Origin: Comamonadaceae bacterium OS-1 | GTDB taxonomy: Bacteria > Pseudomonadota > Gammaproteobacteria > Burkholderiales > Burkholderiaceae_C | DNA length: 64,000 nucleotides | Reading direction: 5' to 3' | NCBI GenBank assembly: GCA_027923965.1 | Contig: AP026969.1 | Span: 3,162,001-3,226,000 of the forward strand | Notes under the pieces: model-generated | Told to the model about the DNA's origin: nothing | Databases searched by the model: none | The model's input: the letters and a program-made list of their open reading frames with translations, nothing else | In this document: positions 58,101 to 64,000 of the stretch, piece after piece | How positions within the stretch are numbered: position 1 is the stretch's first letter | Layout: the number at the start of each line of letters is the position of its first letter | Made by a program: the position numbers and the translations under genes

Positions 58101-58255
58101 ATGGAGCATTCGTCGGTGACCGCCAGGGCAGCATAGCCCAGTTTTTGGGCACGTTCCACTAGCTCGGCGGGTTGGCTGGCACCACGCAAAAAGGAGAAAT
58201 TGCTCAGGCACCACAGCTCGGCATAGGCAGAAATGGTCGGTGGAACAGACAGCAT
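55145..58255 (-). CDS. dnaE2: Error-prone DNA polymerase DnaE2 (ImuC)
   Basis: A 1036-residue alternative C-family polymerase alpha subunit used in damage-induced translesion synthesis. The PHP domain is N-terminal (YAELWCLSNFSFLRGASQPA). The catalytic aspartates are in PDIDIDF (Asp383, 385, 387). The helix-hairpin-helix and OB-fold regions are C-terminal (FITLEDETGVVQVICW). It is slightly shorter than replicative DnaE (about 1160), as usual for DnaE2. It ends the imuA-imuB-dnaE2 cassette, four bases after imuB, so it falls under the LexA box at 60357. Confidence 0.96.
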   Translation of the reverse strand: MLSVPPTISAYAELWCLSNFSFLRGASQPAELVERAQKLGYAALAVTDECSMAGIVRAHVAAKEQGLPLLVGSQFQVDGEAPFTFIVLACNLNGYGNLCEFITGLRRSAQKGSYHLSREAIDPQALADCVVLAAPDRRSTGAQLESVARWLLGAFTGRCWLAVQMLRVLGDEMWLYQLRQVSALTAIALVAAGDVHMHVRSRKPLQDVLTATRIGQPLTACGLALQPNAERHLRTRLRLAQTYPPDLLDETLQVAARCHFSLDELRYQYPDEVVPAGETPMGYLRRITYEGAGRRWPQGMAAKEQEQIEHELALIGDLRFEHYFLTVYDIVRFARSQHILCQGRGSAANSVVCYCLGVTEVDPARMSMLFERFISRERNEPPDIDIDFEHERREEVLQYLYAKYGRDRAALTGVVICYRPKSAIRDVGKALGFPLETLELLAKGHHWWDGQAIAPERLQEAGLRLDDLAVQQLLELTTALLDFPRHLSQHTGGFVLTQGPLARMVPIENAAMPNRTVIEWDKDDLDAVGLLKVDCLALGMLTALRKSLDFIGQRTGQTMAMQDIPPECSTTYDMICQADTVGVFQIESRAQMGMLPRLQPRCFYDLVIEVAIVRPGPIQGGMVHPYLNRRQGIEPVTYPSAALEEALGRTLGIPIFQEQVMQISILAAGFTAGEADGLRRAMAAWKRKGGLEKYYDKIVGGMTARGYEEAFAQNIFEQIKGFGEYGFPESHAASFALLVYNSCWIKRHHPAEFLAAMLNSQPLGFYSASQLVQDAQRHGVEVRPPDVLHSQVDCTLEDLPHPPAVRLGLRLIDKLQKKSAQRIVQARAEAPFDSAEDLARRAHLEQHEMQTLAAADALAGLSGHRRQQVWDASALRSTPLLLRDAPVEEDVLELPPALEGEEVEWDYASLGLTLRSHPLALLRPQLARRRLMSARDLLDVPDGRMVRHCGIVTLRQQPPTAKGTTFITLEDETGVVQVICWKAVRETQRAALLQSRLLAVLGRWQREGDVMNLIAQKLVDLTPLLGSLATTSRDFK

Positions 58256-58259
58256 GGCT

Positions 58260-59585
58260 TTAGGCGAATATGCCGTGCAGGAACCAGGCGGTGTCTTCGT
58301 TGGCCAGCCGGGTCTGGTAGATCCACAGCACGCCCGCGTGCGCGCTCAGGGCCACCCAATAGTCGCGCACCACCGTCTGGGCGTGGGTGCCGGTGTCGTC
58401 GCTGAGCCGGTGCCACCAGCCGCCTTCAATACGGTGCGGGCCCGATAGCAGGTGCAGCATGCCCTGGTACAGCGGCCGGTCCGCCTGCACCGCCAACGGC
58501 AAGGGATGCGGCAGTACGAAGCTGGGCTGGGGCAGCGTGTACGGTGCAGAGGGCGCACCAGGGCTCTTGCGTGGCAGCGGGGCCGGGGCCGGTTGCCAGT
58601 GGACGGTCCACTCCAGGCGGTGGTCCTCCTGCAGCACCGGGCGCAGAACCCGCTGCGGCCCCAGCCGAGCGGCAATGCGCTCCAGCGCCAGGGCCAGCGA
58701 CTCGCCGTCTTGCTGGCTGTCGGGCAGCAAGGACATGGTGGGGGCCTCGAACGCCCGCACCTCCACGGCCAGCAGCTCCAGGTCTCCCACCGGGGCCTGC
58801 AACTGCACTTTGGCCAGGTTTTCAACGAGCAGCCGCGCCAGATGCTCTACGCTGCGCGTGGGCTCTGCCGTGCGGATGGTCAGCTCTCCACCGTCTCCGG
58901 CAGTTTTGGAGCGCATGGCATCGTGGCACCAGCGCAGGGTGAAGGCCGTAACACCGCAGCGCCGGGCCGCCAGCCAGCCGCAGAGTTGCAGCAGCAGGCG
59001 GCGCGCACCAAACAGAATGGCCGGGGCGTGCTCGACCCGCGACATCAGCTCCAGCCTGGCGTGGAACTGCTCGGGCAGCGCCACCCAGGCGTGGGCACTG
59101 GGGCGCAGGCCATAGGCCTGGTCCAGGGCCACCAGCAGTTCTTTGTCGAAGCGGCGGCTAAGCCCGCCGCGTGGCAGCGCCCGGACCTGGCCCAGGGTGG
59201 TGCAGCCCAGGCGCGCCAGCATCGGCGCGTGGGCCGCCACCGCCGCCACAGATGCCAGCGGCAAGCCATCCAGCAGTACAGCCAGCGGTTGCGCAAAGCC
59301 GTTGCGCACGCCGCAGCGCGCCAGGGCCAGCGCGGCCAGGCTGGTGGGGGCCCAGGCCAGAAAAACCACGCCCAGCGCCGCAGATTCCGTACGCACCTGC
59401 GCCGCCAGCGCGCGCCTGCCGCCAAACAGGCGCTCGCTGCCCTCCACTTCCATCAGCACGGCAGCTTCCGTTATGGCCACACGGGGGGTGAATTGCAGAC
59501 ACCACACCGCCAGGCCCTGGAGCGCCTCAGTGCGGGACGGGTTGGGGGATGGGTGTGCTTCGGGGAGCAAGGCGGCCCACAGCAT
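58260..59585 (-). CDS. imuB: ImuB, Y-family polymerase-like mutasome protein
   Basis: A 441-residue relative of Y-family polymerases that acts as the hub of the ImuA-ImuB-DnaE2 mutasome and binds the beta clamp; ImuB proteins are known to lack polymerase activity. The N-terminal MLWAALL and MEVEGSERLFGG segments mark the family; the acidic active-site pattern of active Y polymerases is not seen. LGCTTLGQVRALPRGGLSRR is the thumb-like helix-hairpin-helix. Its first 59 bases overlap the 3' end of imuA in another frame, an unusually deep overlap. The C-terminus is less conserved. Confidence 0.93.
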   Translation of the reverse strand: MLWAALLPEAHPSPNPSRTEALQGLAVWCLQFTPRVAITEAAVLMEVEGSERLFGGRRALAAQVRTESAALGVVFLAWAPTSLAALALARCGVRNGFAQPLAVLLDGLPLASVAAVAAHAPMLARLGCTTLGQVRALPRGGLSRRFDKELLVALDQAYGLRPSAHAWVALPEQFHARLELMSRVEHAPAILFGARRLLLQLCGWLAARRCGVTAFTLRWCHDAMRSKTAGDGGELTIRTAEPTRSVEHLARLLVENLAKVQLQAPVGDLELLAVEVRAFEAPTMSLLPDSQQDGESLALALERIAARLGPQRVLRPVLQEDHRLEWTVHWQPAPAPLPRKSPGAPSAPYTLPQPSFVLPHPLPLAVQADRPLYQGMLHLLSGPHRIEGGWWHRLSDDTGTHAQTVVRDYWVALSAHAGVLWIYQTRLANEDTAWFLHGIFA

Positions 59586-60345
59586 GGGGACTTTCGCGGG
59601 GAAGAAAAAACTGGCTGGGGCACAGCAAGCGCGGTGTCAGCACCGATGCCAGCCCACCGGGTACCGAAGGCAGCGTGACCAAACCCGTGTGCACCGGGCC
59701 GCGGCGCTTGAACACCTGCACGCGCAGCTCCCAATCCAGGCCCAAACTGGCATGCACCCGCAGCGGCGCAGCGGAAGCCTCATGCTGCGCAGCCTCGGGA
59801 CGGCACAGAAACACCAGGCCCGCACAGCTTTGCGCACACACCTGCAGGCGGCGGATCTGCTCCTGCCGCGCCTGCGGCACCCAGGCCACCAGGGCACCGG
59901 CGGAGCCGGACTTGATGAGCTGCTCGGTCACCCACAGCCGCTCTGCGGGGGTATCGGCCTGGATCCAGACCAGTTGGCGCGGGTCCAGCCCCGCATGCAC
60001 CAGGCCCGGCAGGTGCGGCTCCCTGGGCGGGGCGACCACCACCACCTGGCCGCCCTGGGCCACCACCTGGCGCAGTGCCGGCCCCAGCAGCCGCCATTCC
60101 AATACCGCCGGCTGCGGGCTCAGCACCTCGGCCAGCGCATAGCAGGGCCAGCCACCACCGGGCAGTTCCTGGTCCAGCAGCGCCCAGCCGGACGCCACCA
60201 CCGAGGCCACAGGCGTGCCCAGCTCGGAGCCCCGCCAGACGGCAGCCGCCACTGCGGGCGGCAGTTGGCCGAGTCCTTGCGGAGGGCGTGGAGGTGGCAC
60301 GGGCGCTGTGGGGGGCGCTTCGTGCCATGCGGGTTGGGCTTGCAT
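59527..60345 (-). CDS. imuA: ImuA, SOS mutasome recombinase-like protein
   Basis: A 272-residue RecA/SulA-like accessory of the mutasome. It has a proline-rich start, VWRGSELG, and ASGWALLDQELPGGGWPCYA, a degenerate P-loop region; QVVVVAPPREPHLPGL is a core strand. The ATG at 60345 (MQAQPAWHEA) is used; a TTG at 60354 would add three residues. The LexA box ends only 12 bases upstream of the ATG, so the promoter and operator overlap the leader. It is the first gene of the cassette, on the same strand as cdhB. Confidence 0.92.
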   Translation of the reverse strand: MQAQPAWHEAPPTAPVPPPRPPQGLGQLPPAVAAAVWRGSELGTPVASVVASGWALLDQELPGGGWPCYALAEVLSPQPAVLEWRLLGPALRQVVAQGGQVVVVAPPREPHLPGLVHAGLDPRQLVWIQADTPAERLWVTEQLIKSGSAGALVAWVPQARQEQIRRLQVCAQSCAGLVFLCRPEAAQHEASAAPLRVHASLGLDWELRVQVFKRRGPVHTGLVTLPSVPGGLASVLTPRLLCPSQFFLPRESPHAVGRLAPRSTPIPQPVPH

Positions 60346-60356
60346 ATGTGTCAAAA

Positions 60357-60376
60357 TACTGTTTATAAATACAGTA
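60357..60376 (-). promoter_or_regulatory. LexA (SOS) box of imuA-imuB-dnaE2
   Basis: TACTGTTTATAAATACAGTA is a perfect palindromic CTGT-N8-ACAG operator matching the E. coli-type SOS consensus. It lies 11 bases from the imuA ATG. LexA bound here should repress the cassette until DNA damage. Confidence 0.95.
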
Positions 60377-60398
60377 TACGCACATAGTCTCCGCCCCG

Positions 60399-60884
60399 CT
60401 AGCTTGTAGGCCGTGCTCCGGGCAGTTGCATCACCTTACCCACCAGGATGGGCACGGGCAGCGAGTAGTGTGCCGCCGCGATGCTCTGCACCCGGGCCAG
60501 CACGTCGGCGGGAAAAGCCGCCGACCGGGGGCCGCGCATGTCCACATGCAGCAGCATCTGCTCGCACACCGCCACCGGCTCAGCCCTATCCGGCAGCAGC
60601 AGCTTCAGAAAAATATGCAGCCGCTTGGCATCATGGCCCAGCAACTGCAGTTGCACCTGTACCTCGGCCCCCAGCTTCACCTCGTACAGGTAGTGGATGT
60701 GGCTTTCCAGCGTGAACAGGCTGCCGTGGGTGCGGGCGCGGCCCGCGGCATCCAGGCCGATCTGGTCCATCAGCGCGTCGGTGGCGTAGCTGCAGATCAG
60801 GCCGTAATAGGCATCGCGCAGGTGACCGTTGTAGTCCACCCACTCGGGCGGCACTTTGGCGGTGTACAGGGGGTCAGATGCCAT
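60399..60884 (-). CDS. cdhB: Hot-dog thioesterase, CdhB-like
   Basis: A 161-residue 4HBT-type thioesterase. [20 protein letters not shown] holds the aspartate/asparagine of the family active site, and [20 protein letters not shown] is the central helix-strand. In carnitine breakdown CdhB hydrolyses betainyl-CoA, made by CdhC, to glycine betaine. Context fits: its start overlaps the cdhA stop by 11 bases, and cdhC lies two genes upstream. A general acyl-CoA thioesterase is the alternative from the fold alone. Confidence 0.82.
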   Translation of the reverse strand: MASDPLYTAKVPPEWVDYNGHLRDAYYGLICSYATDALMDQIGLDAAGRARTHGSLFTLESHIHYLYEVKLGAEVQVQLQLLGHDAKRLHIFLKLLLPDRAEPVAVCEQMLLHVDMRGPRSAAFPADVLARVQSIAAAHYSLPVPILVGKVMQLPGARPTS

Positions 60885-61827
60885 GGCGGGCTTTGGCGGC
60901 TTCCACGGCGGCCATCACGCTTTGAATGGCATCGTCGCGGTAGCGTTCCAGTTGCTTGATGCTGTGCGTGCCGAGCTGGGCGGTGGTGCCCTCCACTACG
61001 CTGTCGATCAGCGCATCGGTGAGTTGGGGGGCGACCAGCTTGGTCCAGGGCAGCTCCAGGGCCGGGCCAAACTGCGCCATGAAGTGCCGCATGCCCGCAT
61101 CGCCTCCGGCCAGGGTGTAGGTCAAAAACGTGCCCATAAACGACCAGCGGATGCCCGCGCCATAGCGAATGGCATCGTCGATCTCGCCGGTGGTGGCCAC
61201 GCCGTCGTTGACCAGGTGCAGGGCCTCGCGCCACACGGCTTCCAGCAGGCGGTCGGCGATAAATCCGGGGATTTCCTTGCGCACGTGCAGGGGCCGCATG
61301 CCGAGTGCGCTATAGATTTTGATAGCGGCGGCAATGGCTTCGGCCGAGGTTTTTTCGCCGCCCACCACTTCCACCAGGGGCAGCAGGTACACCGGGTTGA
61401 ACGGGTGGCCGACCACGCAGCGCTCGGGATGCGTGGCGCTGGCGTAAAAGTCGGTGGGCAGCAGGCCCGAGGTGGACGAGGCGATGATGGCATCGGGCCG
61501 GGCGGCCGCGCTGATTTGGGCATGCAGCGACAGCTTGAGGTCTTGCCGCTCGGGGGCACTTTCCTGGATGAAATCGGCATGCTGCACGCATTCGGCGATG
61601 GTGGCCACAAAACGCAGGCGCTCCATGGAGGCCCCTGCGGCCAGGCCTTGCCGTTCCAGCGCGGGCCAGGCATTAGCCACGTTGGCGCGCAGTTGCTGTT
61701 CGGCCCCGGCAGCCGGGTCCCAGGCGACGACATCCAGCCCGTGGGCCAGTGCGCGCGCAACCCAGCCGCTGCCTATAACGCCTACGCCCAGGGCGGCGAA
61801 GGTCTTGATGGTGGTGGTGATAGTCAT
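60874..61827 (-). CDS. cdhA: L-carnitine dehydrogenase (3-hydroxyacyl-CoA dehydrogenase fold)
   Basis: A 317-residue NAD-dependent dehydrogenase that oxidises L-carnitine to 3-dehydrocarnitine. The Rossmann motif [17 protein letters not shown] is near the N-terminus, [16 protein letters not shown] and [18 protein letters not shown] are the active-site strand, and [20 protein letters not shown] opens the C-terminal dimer domain. The length matches carnitine dehydrogenases rather than the longer fatty-acid enzymes. Neighbours cdhB and cdhC give strong support. Confidence 0.9.
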   Translation of the reverse strand: MTITTTIKTFAALGVGVIGSGWVARALAHGLDVVAWDPAAGAEQQLRANVANAWPALERQGLAAGASMERLRFVATIAECVQHADFIQESAPERQDLKLSLHAQISAAARPDAIIASSTSGLLPTDFYASATHPERCVVGHPFNPVYLLPLVEVVGGEKTSAEAIAAAIKIYSALGMRPLHVRKEIPGFIADRLLEAVWREALHLVNDGVATTGEIDDAIRYGAGIRWSFMGTFLTYTLAGGDAGMRHFMAQFGPALELPWTKLVAPQLTDALIDSVVEGTTAQLGTHSIKQLERYRDDAIQSVMAAVEAAKARHGI

Positions 61828-61836
61828 GGTGAAAAT

Positions 61837-62454
61837 TTAAGAGATTGTTGGGTTGGAAAACCACCAGGCGGGCCAGGCCAACACCCGGTCGGCCACCAGT
61901 TGGTAGCCCGCAGCCCCCGGATGGCAACCGTCGCTGGCGGCCACGTCGGCCCGCCAGAGTGCACTGGCGGTCAAAAAGCGCGCCACCGGCAGGTACGGCA
62001 CGCCCAGGGCCTGGGCGCGTTCGGCGTACTGCGGGCACAGGTCCAGGATACGGGCATCCTGCGCGGCCTCGCCCACCGGGAACGGGCCTAGCACCACCGT
62101 GGGATGCAGCGCCTGGGCCTCGGAGACGGTGCGGGTAAAGCACTCCACGCTCTGCGCCACCGCCACCCGCAGTCCGTCGCCCAGCGGGGTCATGTCGTTG
62201 GCACCGAATGAAAACACCAGGTACTTGCGGCATTCCGCCTGCAGGCGCACTGCCGACTCGGCCTGCCAGCGCGCCGCAACGCCCTGGCTGGTGTCGCCAC
62301 GGATGCCCAGGTTGTGGGCGGTTACCGCATAGCCAGCGGCCCAGGCCGCCGCGCTGACACGGCCCGGCCAGCCCAGGCAAGTGGGGTCGCTGGTGCCCTG
62401 CGTCATCGAGTCGCCGATGAAGCAGATGCGGTGGTCGTTGGCCAGATCAGCCAC
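61837..62454 (-). CDS. SGNH/GDSL-type hydrolase within the carnitine operon
   Basis: A 205-residue serine esterase of the SGNH family. Ser16 lies in FIGDSMTQG, the oxyanion Gly and Asn86 in RGD and GAND, and Asp175/His178 in DGCHPG, so all catalytic positions are present. There is no signal peptide; it should be cytoplasmic. The GTG start overlaps the cdhC stop by eight bases, and it is 9 bases before cdhA. An esterase in this slot could remove acyl groups from O-acylcarnitines to release carnitine; this is inference. It is not part of the textbook cdhABC set. Confidence 0.88.
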   Translation of the reverse strand: MADLANDHRICFIGDSMTQGTSDPTCLGWPGRVSAAAWAAGYAVTAHNLGIRGDTSQGVAARWQAESAVRLQAECRKYLVFSFGANDMTPLGDGLRVAVAQSVECFTRTVSEAQALHPTVVLGPFPVGEAAQDARILDLCPQYAERAQALGVPYLPVARFLTASALWRADVAASDGCHPGAAGYQLVADRVLAWPAWWFSNPTIS

Positions 62455-63337
62455 GCTTCTTCAGCCCCAGCTTCTGGCGGCCTTCTTCGGGGGTGAGCGT
62501 GCGTGCGCCCATCATGCTGATGATGCTGCGCGCCCGCTCCACCAGCGAGCCGTTGCTGGCGGGCACGCCCTTGTCCAGCCAGAGGTTGTCTTCCAGGCCC
62601 ACACGCACATTGCCGCCCAGCAGCACGGCTTGCGCCACCATGGGCATCTGCATGCGGCCAATACCAAAGCCAGCCCAGGTGGCACCCGGCGGCATGTTGT
62701 CGGCCATGGCTTTCATGGTGGTGGTGTCGGCAGGTGCACCCCAGGGGATGCCCAGGCAGACCTGGAACAGCGGCGCATCGCCCAGCAGGCCTTCTTTCAG
62801 CAGTTGCTTGGCAAACCACAGGTGGCCGGTGTCGAACACCTCCAGCTCGGCTTTCACGCCCAGCTCCAGAATGCGCTTGGCCCCGGCGCGCAACTGGGCG
62901 GGGGTGGAGACGTAGATGTAGTCGCCATCGCCAAAATTCAGCGTTCCGCAGTCCAGCGTGCAGATTTCGGGCAGCAGCTCTTCGATGTGGATCAGCCGCT
63001 CCAGCCCGCCGACCAGGTCGGTGCCGGGGCCGAACTGCATCGGGTTTTCGCCCGCGCCGATCTCCAGGTCGCCACCCATACCGGCCGTCAAGTTCAGCAC
63101 CATGTCCACGCCACTGGAGCGGATGCGATCCACCAGCTCGCGGTACAGCGCCGGGTCGCGGCTGCCCTTGCCGGTGGCCGGGTCGCGCACATGGCAGTGC
63201 ACCACGGTGGCCCCGGCCTTGGCGGCCTCTACCGCAGCTTCGGCGATCTGTTGGGGGGTGACGGGAATGGCCGGGTGGCGGCCAACGGTGTCGCCCGCGC
63301 CGGTCACGGCGCAGGTCAGGATGACATCATGGTTCAT
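62447..63337 (-). CDS. cdhC: 3-dehydrocarnitine cleavage enzyme (BKACE family)
   Basis: A 296-residue beta-keto acid cleavage enzyme. With acetyl-CoA, CdhC splits 3-dehydrocarnitine into betainyl-CoA and acetoacetate. Zinc ligands are His47 and His49 in [26 protein letters not shown] is the substrate loop; [16 protein letters not shown] and [15 protein letters not shown] are family landmarks. The start [17 protein letters not shown] is normal. The BKACE fold covers several substrates; the carnitine assignment rests on cdhA, cdhB and the upstream receptor gene. Confidence 0.88.
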   Translation of the reverse strand: MNHDVILTCAVTGAGDTVGRHPAIPVTPQQIAEAAVEAAKAGATVVHCHVRDPATGKGSRDPALYRELVDRIRSSGVDMVLNLTAGMGGDLEIGAGENPMQFGPGTDLVGGLERLIHIEELLPEICTLDCGTLNFGDGDYIYVSTPAQLRAGAKRILELGVKAELEVFDTGHLWFAKQLLKEGLLGDAPLFQVCLGIPWGAPADTTTMKAMADNMPPGATWAGFGIGRMQMPMVAQAVLLGGNVRVGLEDNLWLDKGVPASNGSLVERARSIISMMGARTLTPEEGRQKLGLKKRG

Positions 63338-63349
63338 GTACGGCTTTCT

Positions 63350-64000
63350 TTACAGACCGAGGGAGGTGCGCACAGCAGGCAGGCCGTCTTTGCCATCATA
63401 GGTTTTGACACCCGCCAGCCATTTGGTCAGCAGCTCGGGGTTTTGCTTCAAAAAGTCTTTGGCGGCGGTAGCGGGCAGCACCTTGGCCATGATGGGCACC
63501 ATCAGGCGGTTTTCCACGTCGGTGCTGAAAATCAGGTTGGACACCAGCTTGCCCGCGTTCGGGCAGCGCTCCAGGTAGTCGGTGGCCACCAGGGTCTTGA
63601 CCTTGGCTTCGCCAAAATTCGCGCCAAAGTAGGCATCGCCCCCGGTCAGGTAGCTGATCTGCATCTGGATGTTCATGGGGTGCGGCTCCCAGCCCAGAAA
63701 CACCACCAGCTTCTTCTGCCGTATCGCGCGCTGCACTTCGGCCAGCATGCCCGCTTCGCTGGACTGCACCAGCTTGAAGCCGCCCAGGCCCAGCTCGTTC
63801 TTGTCGATCATCTGCTGTACCTTGGCGTTGGCGCTGCTACCGGCTTCGATGCCGAAAATCTTGCCATCCAGCTCTTTCTGGAACTTGGCAATGTCGGCAA
63901 AGCTCTTCAGCCCCGCCTCATTGGCATACGCGGGCACGGCCAGGGTGGCCTTGGCACCGCTGAGGTTGGGGGTGGGCAGCACCACCAGGTTTTTGGCCTT
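63350..64000 (-). CDS. Carnitine/choline/betaine-type receptor, 5' part cut by window edge
   Basis: The C-terminal 216 residues of a substrate-binding protein of the glycine betaine/proline/choline (OpuAC) family. LPTPNLSGAKATLAVPAYAN, the aromatic-box tryptophan in FLGWEPHPMNIQMQISYLTG, and ERCPNAGKLVSNLIF are typical of choline and carnitine receptors (ChoX/CaiX). The signal peptide and first part lie beyond base 64000. Twelve bases separate it from cdhC, so it would be the receptor serving this operon; carnitine is the expected ligand. Confidence 0.85.
   Translation of the reverse strand, partial: KAKNLVVLPTPNLSGAKATLAVPAYANEAGLKSFADIAKFQKELDGKIFGIEAGSSANAKVQQMIDKNELGLGGFKLVQSSEAGMLAEVQRAIRQKKLVVFLGWEPHPMNIQMQISYLTGGDAYFGANFGEAKVKTLVATDYLERCPNAGKLVSNLIFSTDVENRLMVPIMAKVLPATAAKDFLKQNPELLTKWLAGVKTYDGKDGLPAVRTSLGL

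Noticed and set aside
55412..58162. 916-residue plus-strand open frame
   Set aside because: Antisense shadow of dnaE2, with the same His/Gln/Gly/Val composition and no ribosome-binding site or family.
61301..61335. Repeat-like bases inside cdhA (GCGCTATAGATTTTGATAGC)
   Set aside because: The match lacks the stem-loop, and the encoded [14 protein letters not shown] is ordinary for the dehydrogenase family.

Overview
The window is a high-GC chromosomal segment from a betaproteobacterium of the order Burkholderiales, most likely Comamonadaceae (Rhodoferax, Polaromonas or Acidovorax relatives). The grounds are the gene neighbourhoods (obgE-rpmA-rplU beside ispB, and the DUF971-ubiE-Tim44-ubiJ-ubiB-fmdB-DUF502-aspS run), several orphan Bug-type periplasmic receptors, an imuA-imuB-dnaE2 cassette, and a family of short palindromic repeats that I recall as common in Comamonadaceae. 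It reads as ordinary chromosome: I see no integrase, transposase, phage or plasmid gene and no CRISPR array.

Layout. 1-2.7 kb: ribosome and housekeeping genes (obgE, rpmA, rplU), ispB for the ubiquinone side chain, and tRNA-Pro(CGG). 2.8-6.8 kb: a multi-PAS diguanylate cyclase and an lrgAB pair. 6.9-22.6 kb: a catabolic island. A LysR regulator diverges from hpaH-hpaI-(FAD oxidase)-hpaE-hpaD-(NmrA reductase)-(Bug)-hpaG-(Bug)-(panE-like), which is the meta-cleavage pathway for homoprotocatechuate. A second LysR diverges from an HMG-CoA-lyase-like gene, a class III CoA transferase and a third Bug receptor. 22.7-26.2 kb: the homogentisate branch of tyrosine breakdown (hppD, a VOC protein, fahA, maiA) without hmgA. 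26.3-30.1 kb: a hybrid histidine kinase with a periplasmic binding protein. 30.2-33.0 kb: an MFS/AraC divergent pair and a PEP-CTERM protein. 33.2-42.1 kb: PBP1C, a coupled 33-codon ORF, a small secreted protein and a thioester-containing alpha-2-macroglobulin. 42.2-55.0 kb: aspS and the ubiquinone cluster, then a 1327-residue FAD/Fe-S oxidoreductase and serA. 55.1-60.4 kb: the SOS mutasome dnaE2-imuB-imuA with a perfect LexA box. 60.4-64 kb: a carnitine catabolic operon (receptor, cdhC, an SGNH hydrolase, cdhA, cdhB).

The most unusual structure is not a gene. At least eight copies of a roughly 50-60 bp palindromic element (core near AGCGCTTATTCCATAAGCGC followed by AAGCAGCTA) are scattered over the window. 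Four lie in frame inside coding sequences: the receiver domain of the histidine kinase, the N-terminus of PBP1C (where the repeat spells a lipobox), the N-terminal region of the alpha-2-macroglobulin, and a linker in the FAD/Fe-S protein. In that linker it sits beside a second repeat type whose two copies differ by compensatory stem changes. Two more copies form the leaders of hpaE and hpaD.

No stretch longer than about 220 bp lacks a gene. Most long open frames on the opposite strands are GC-bias shadows.
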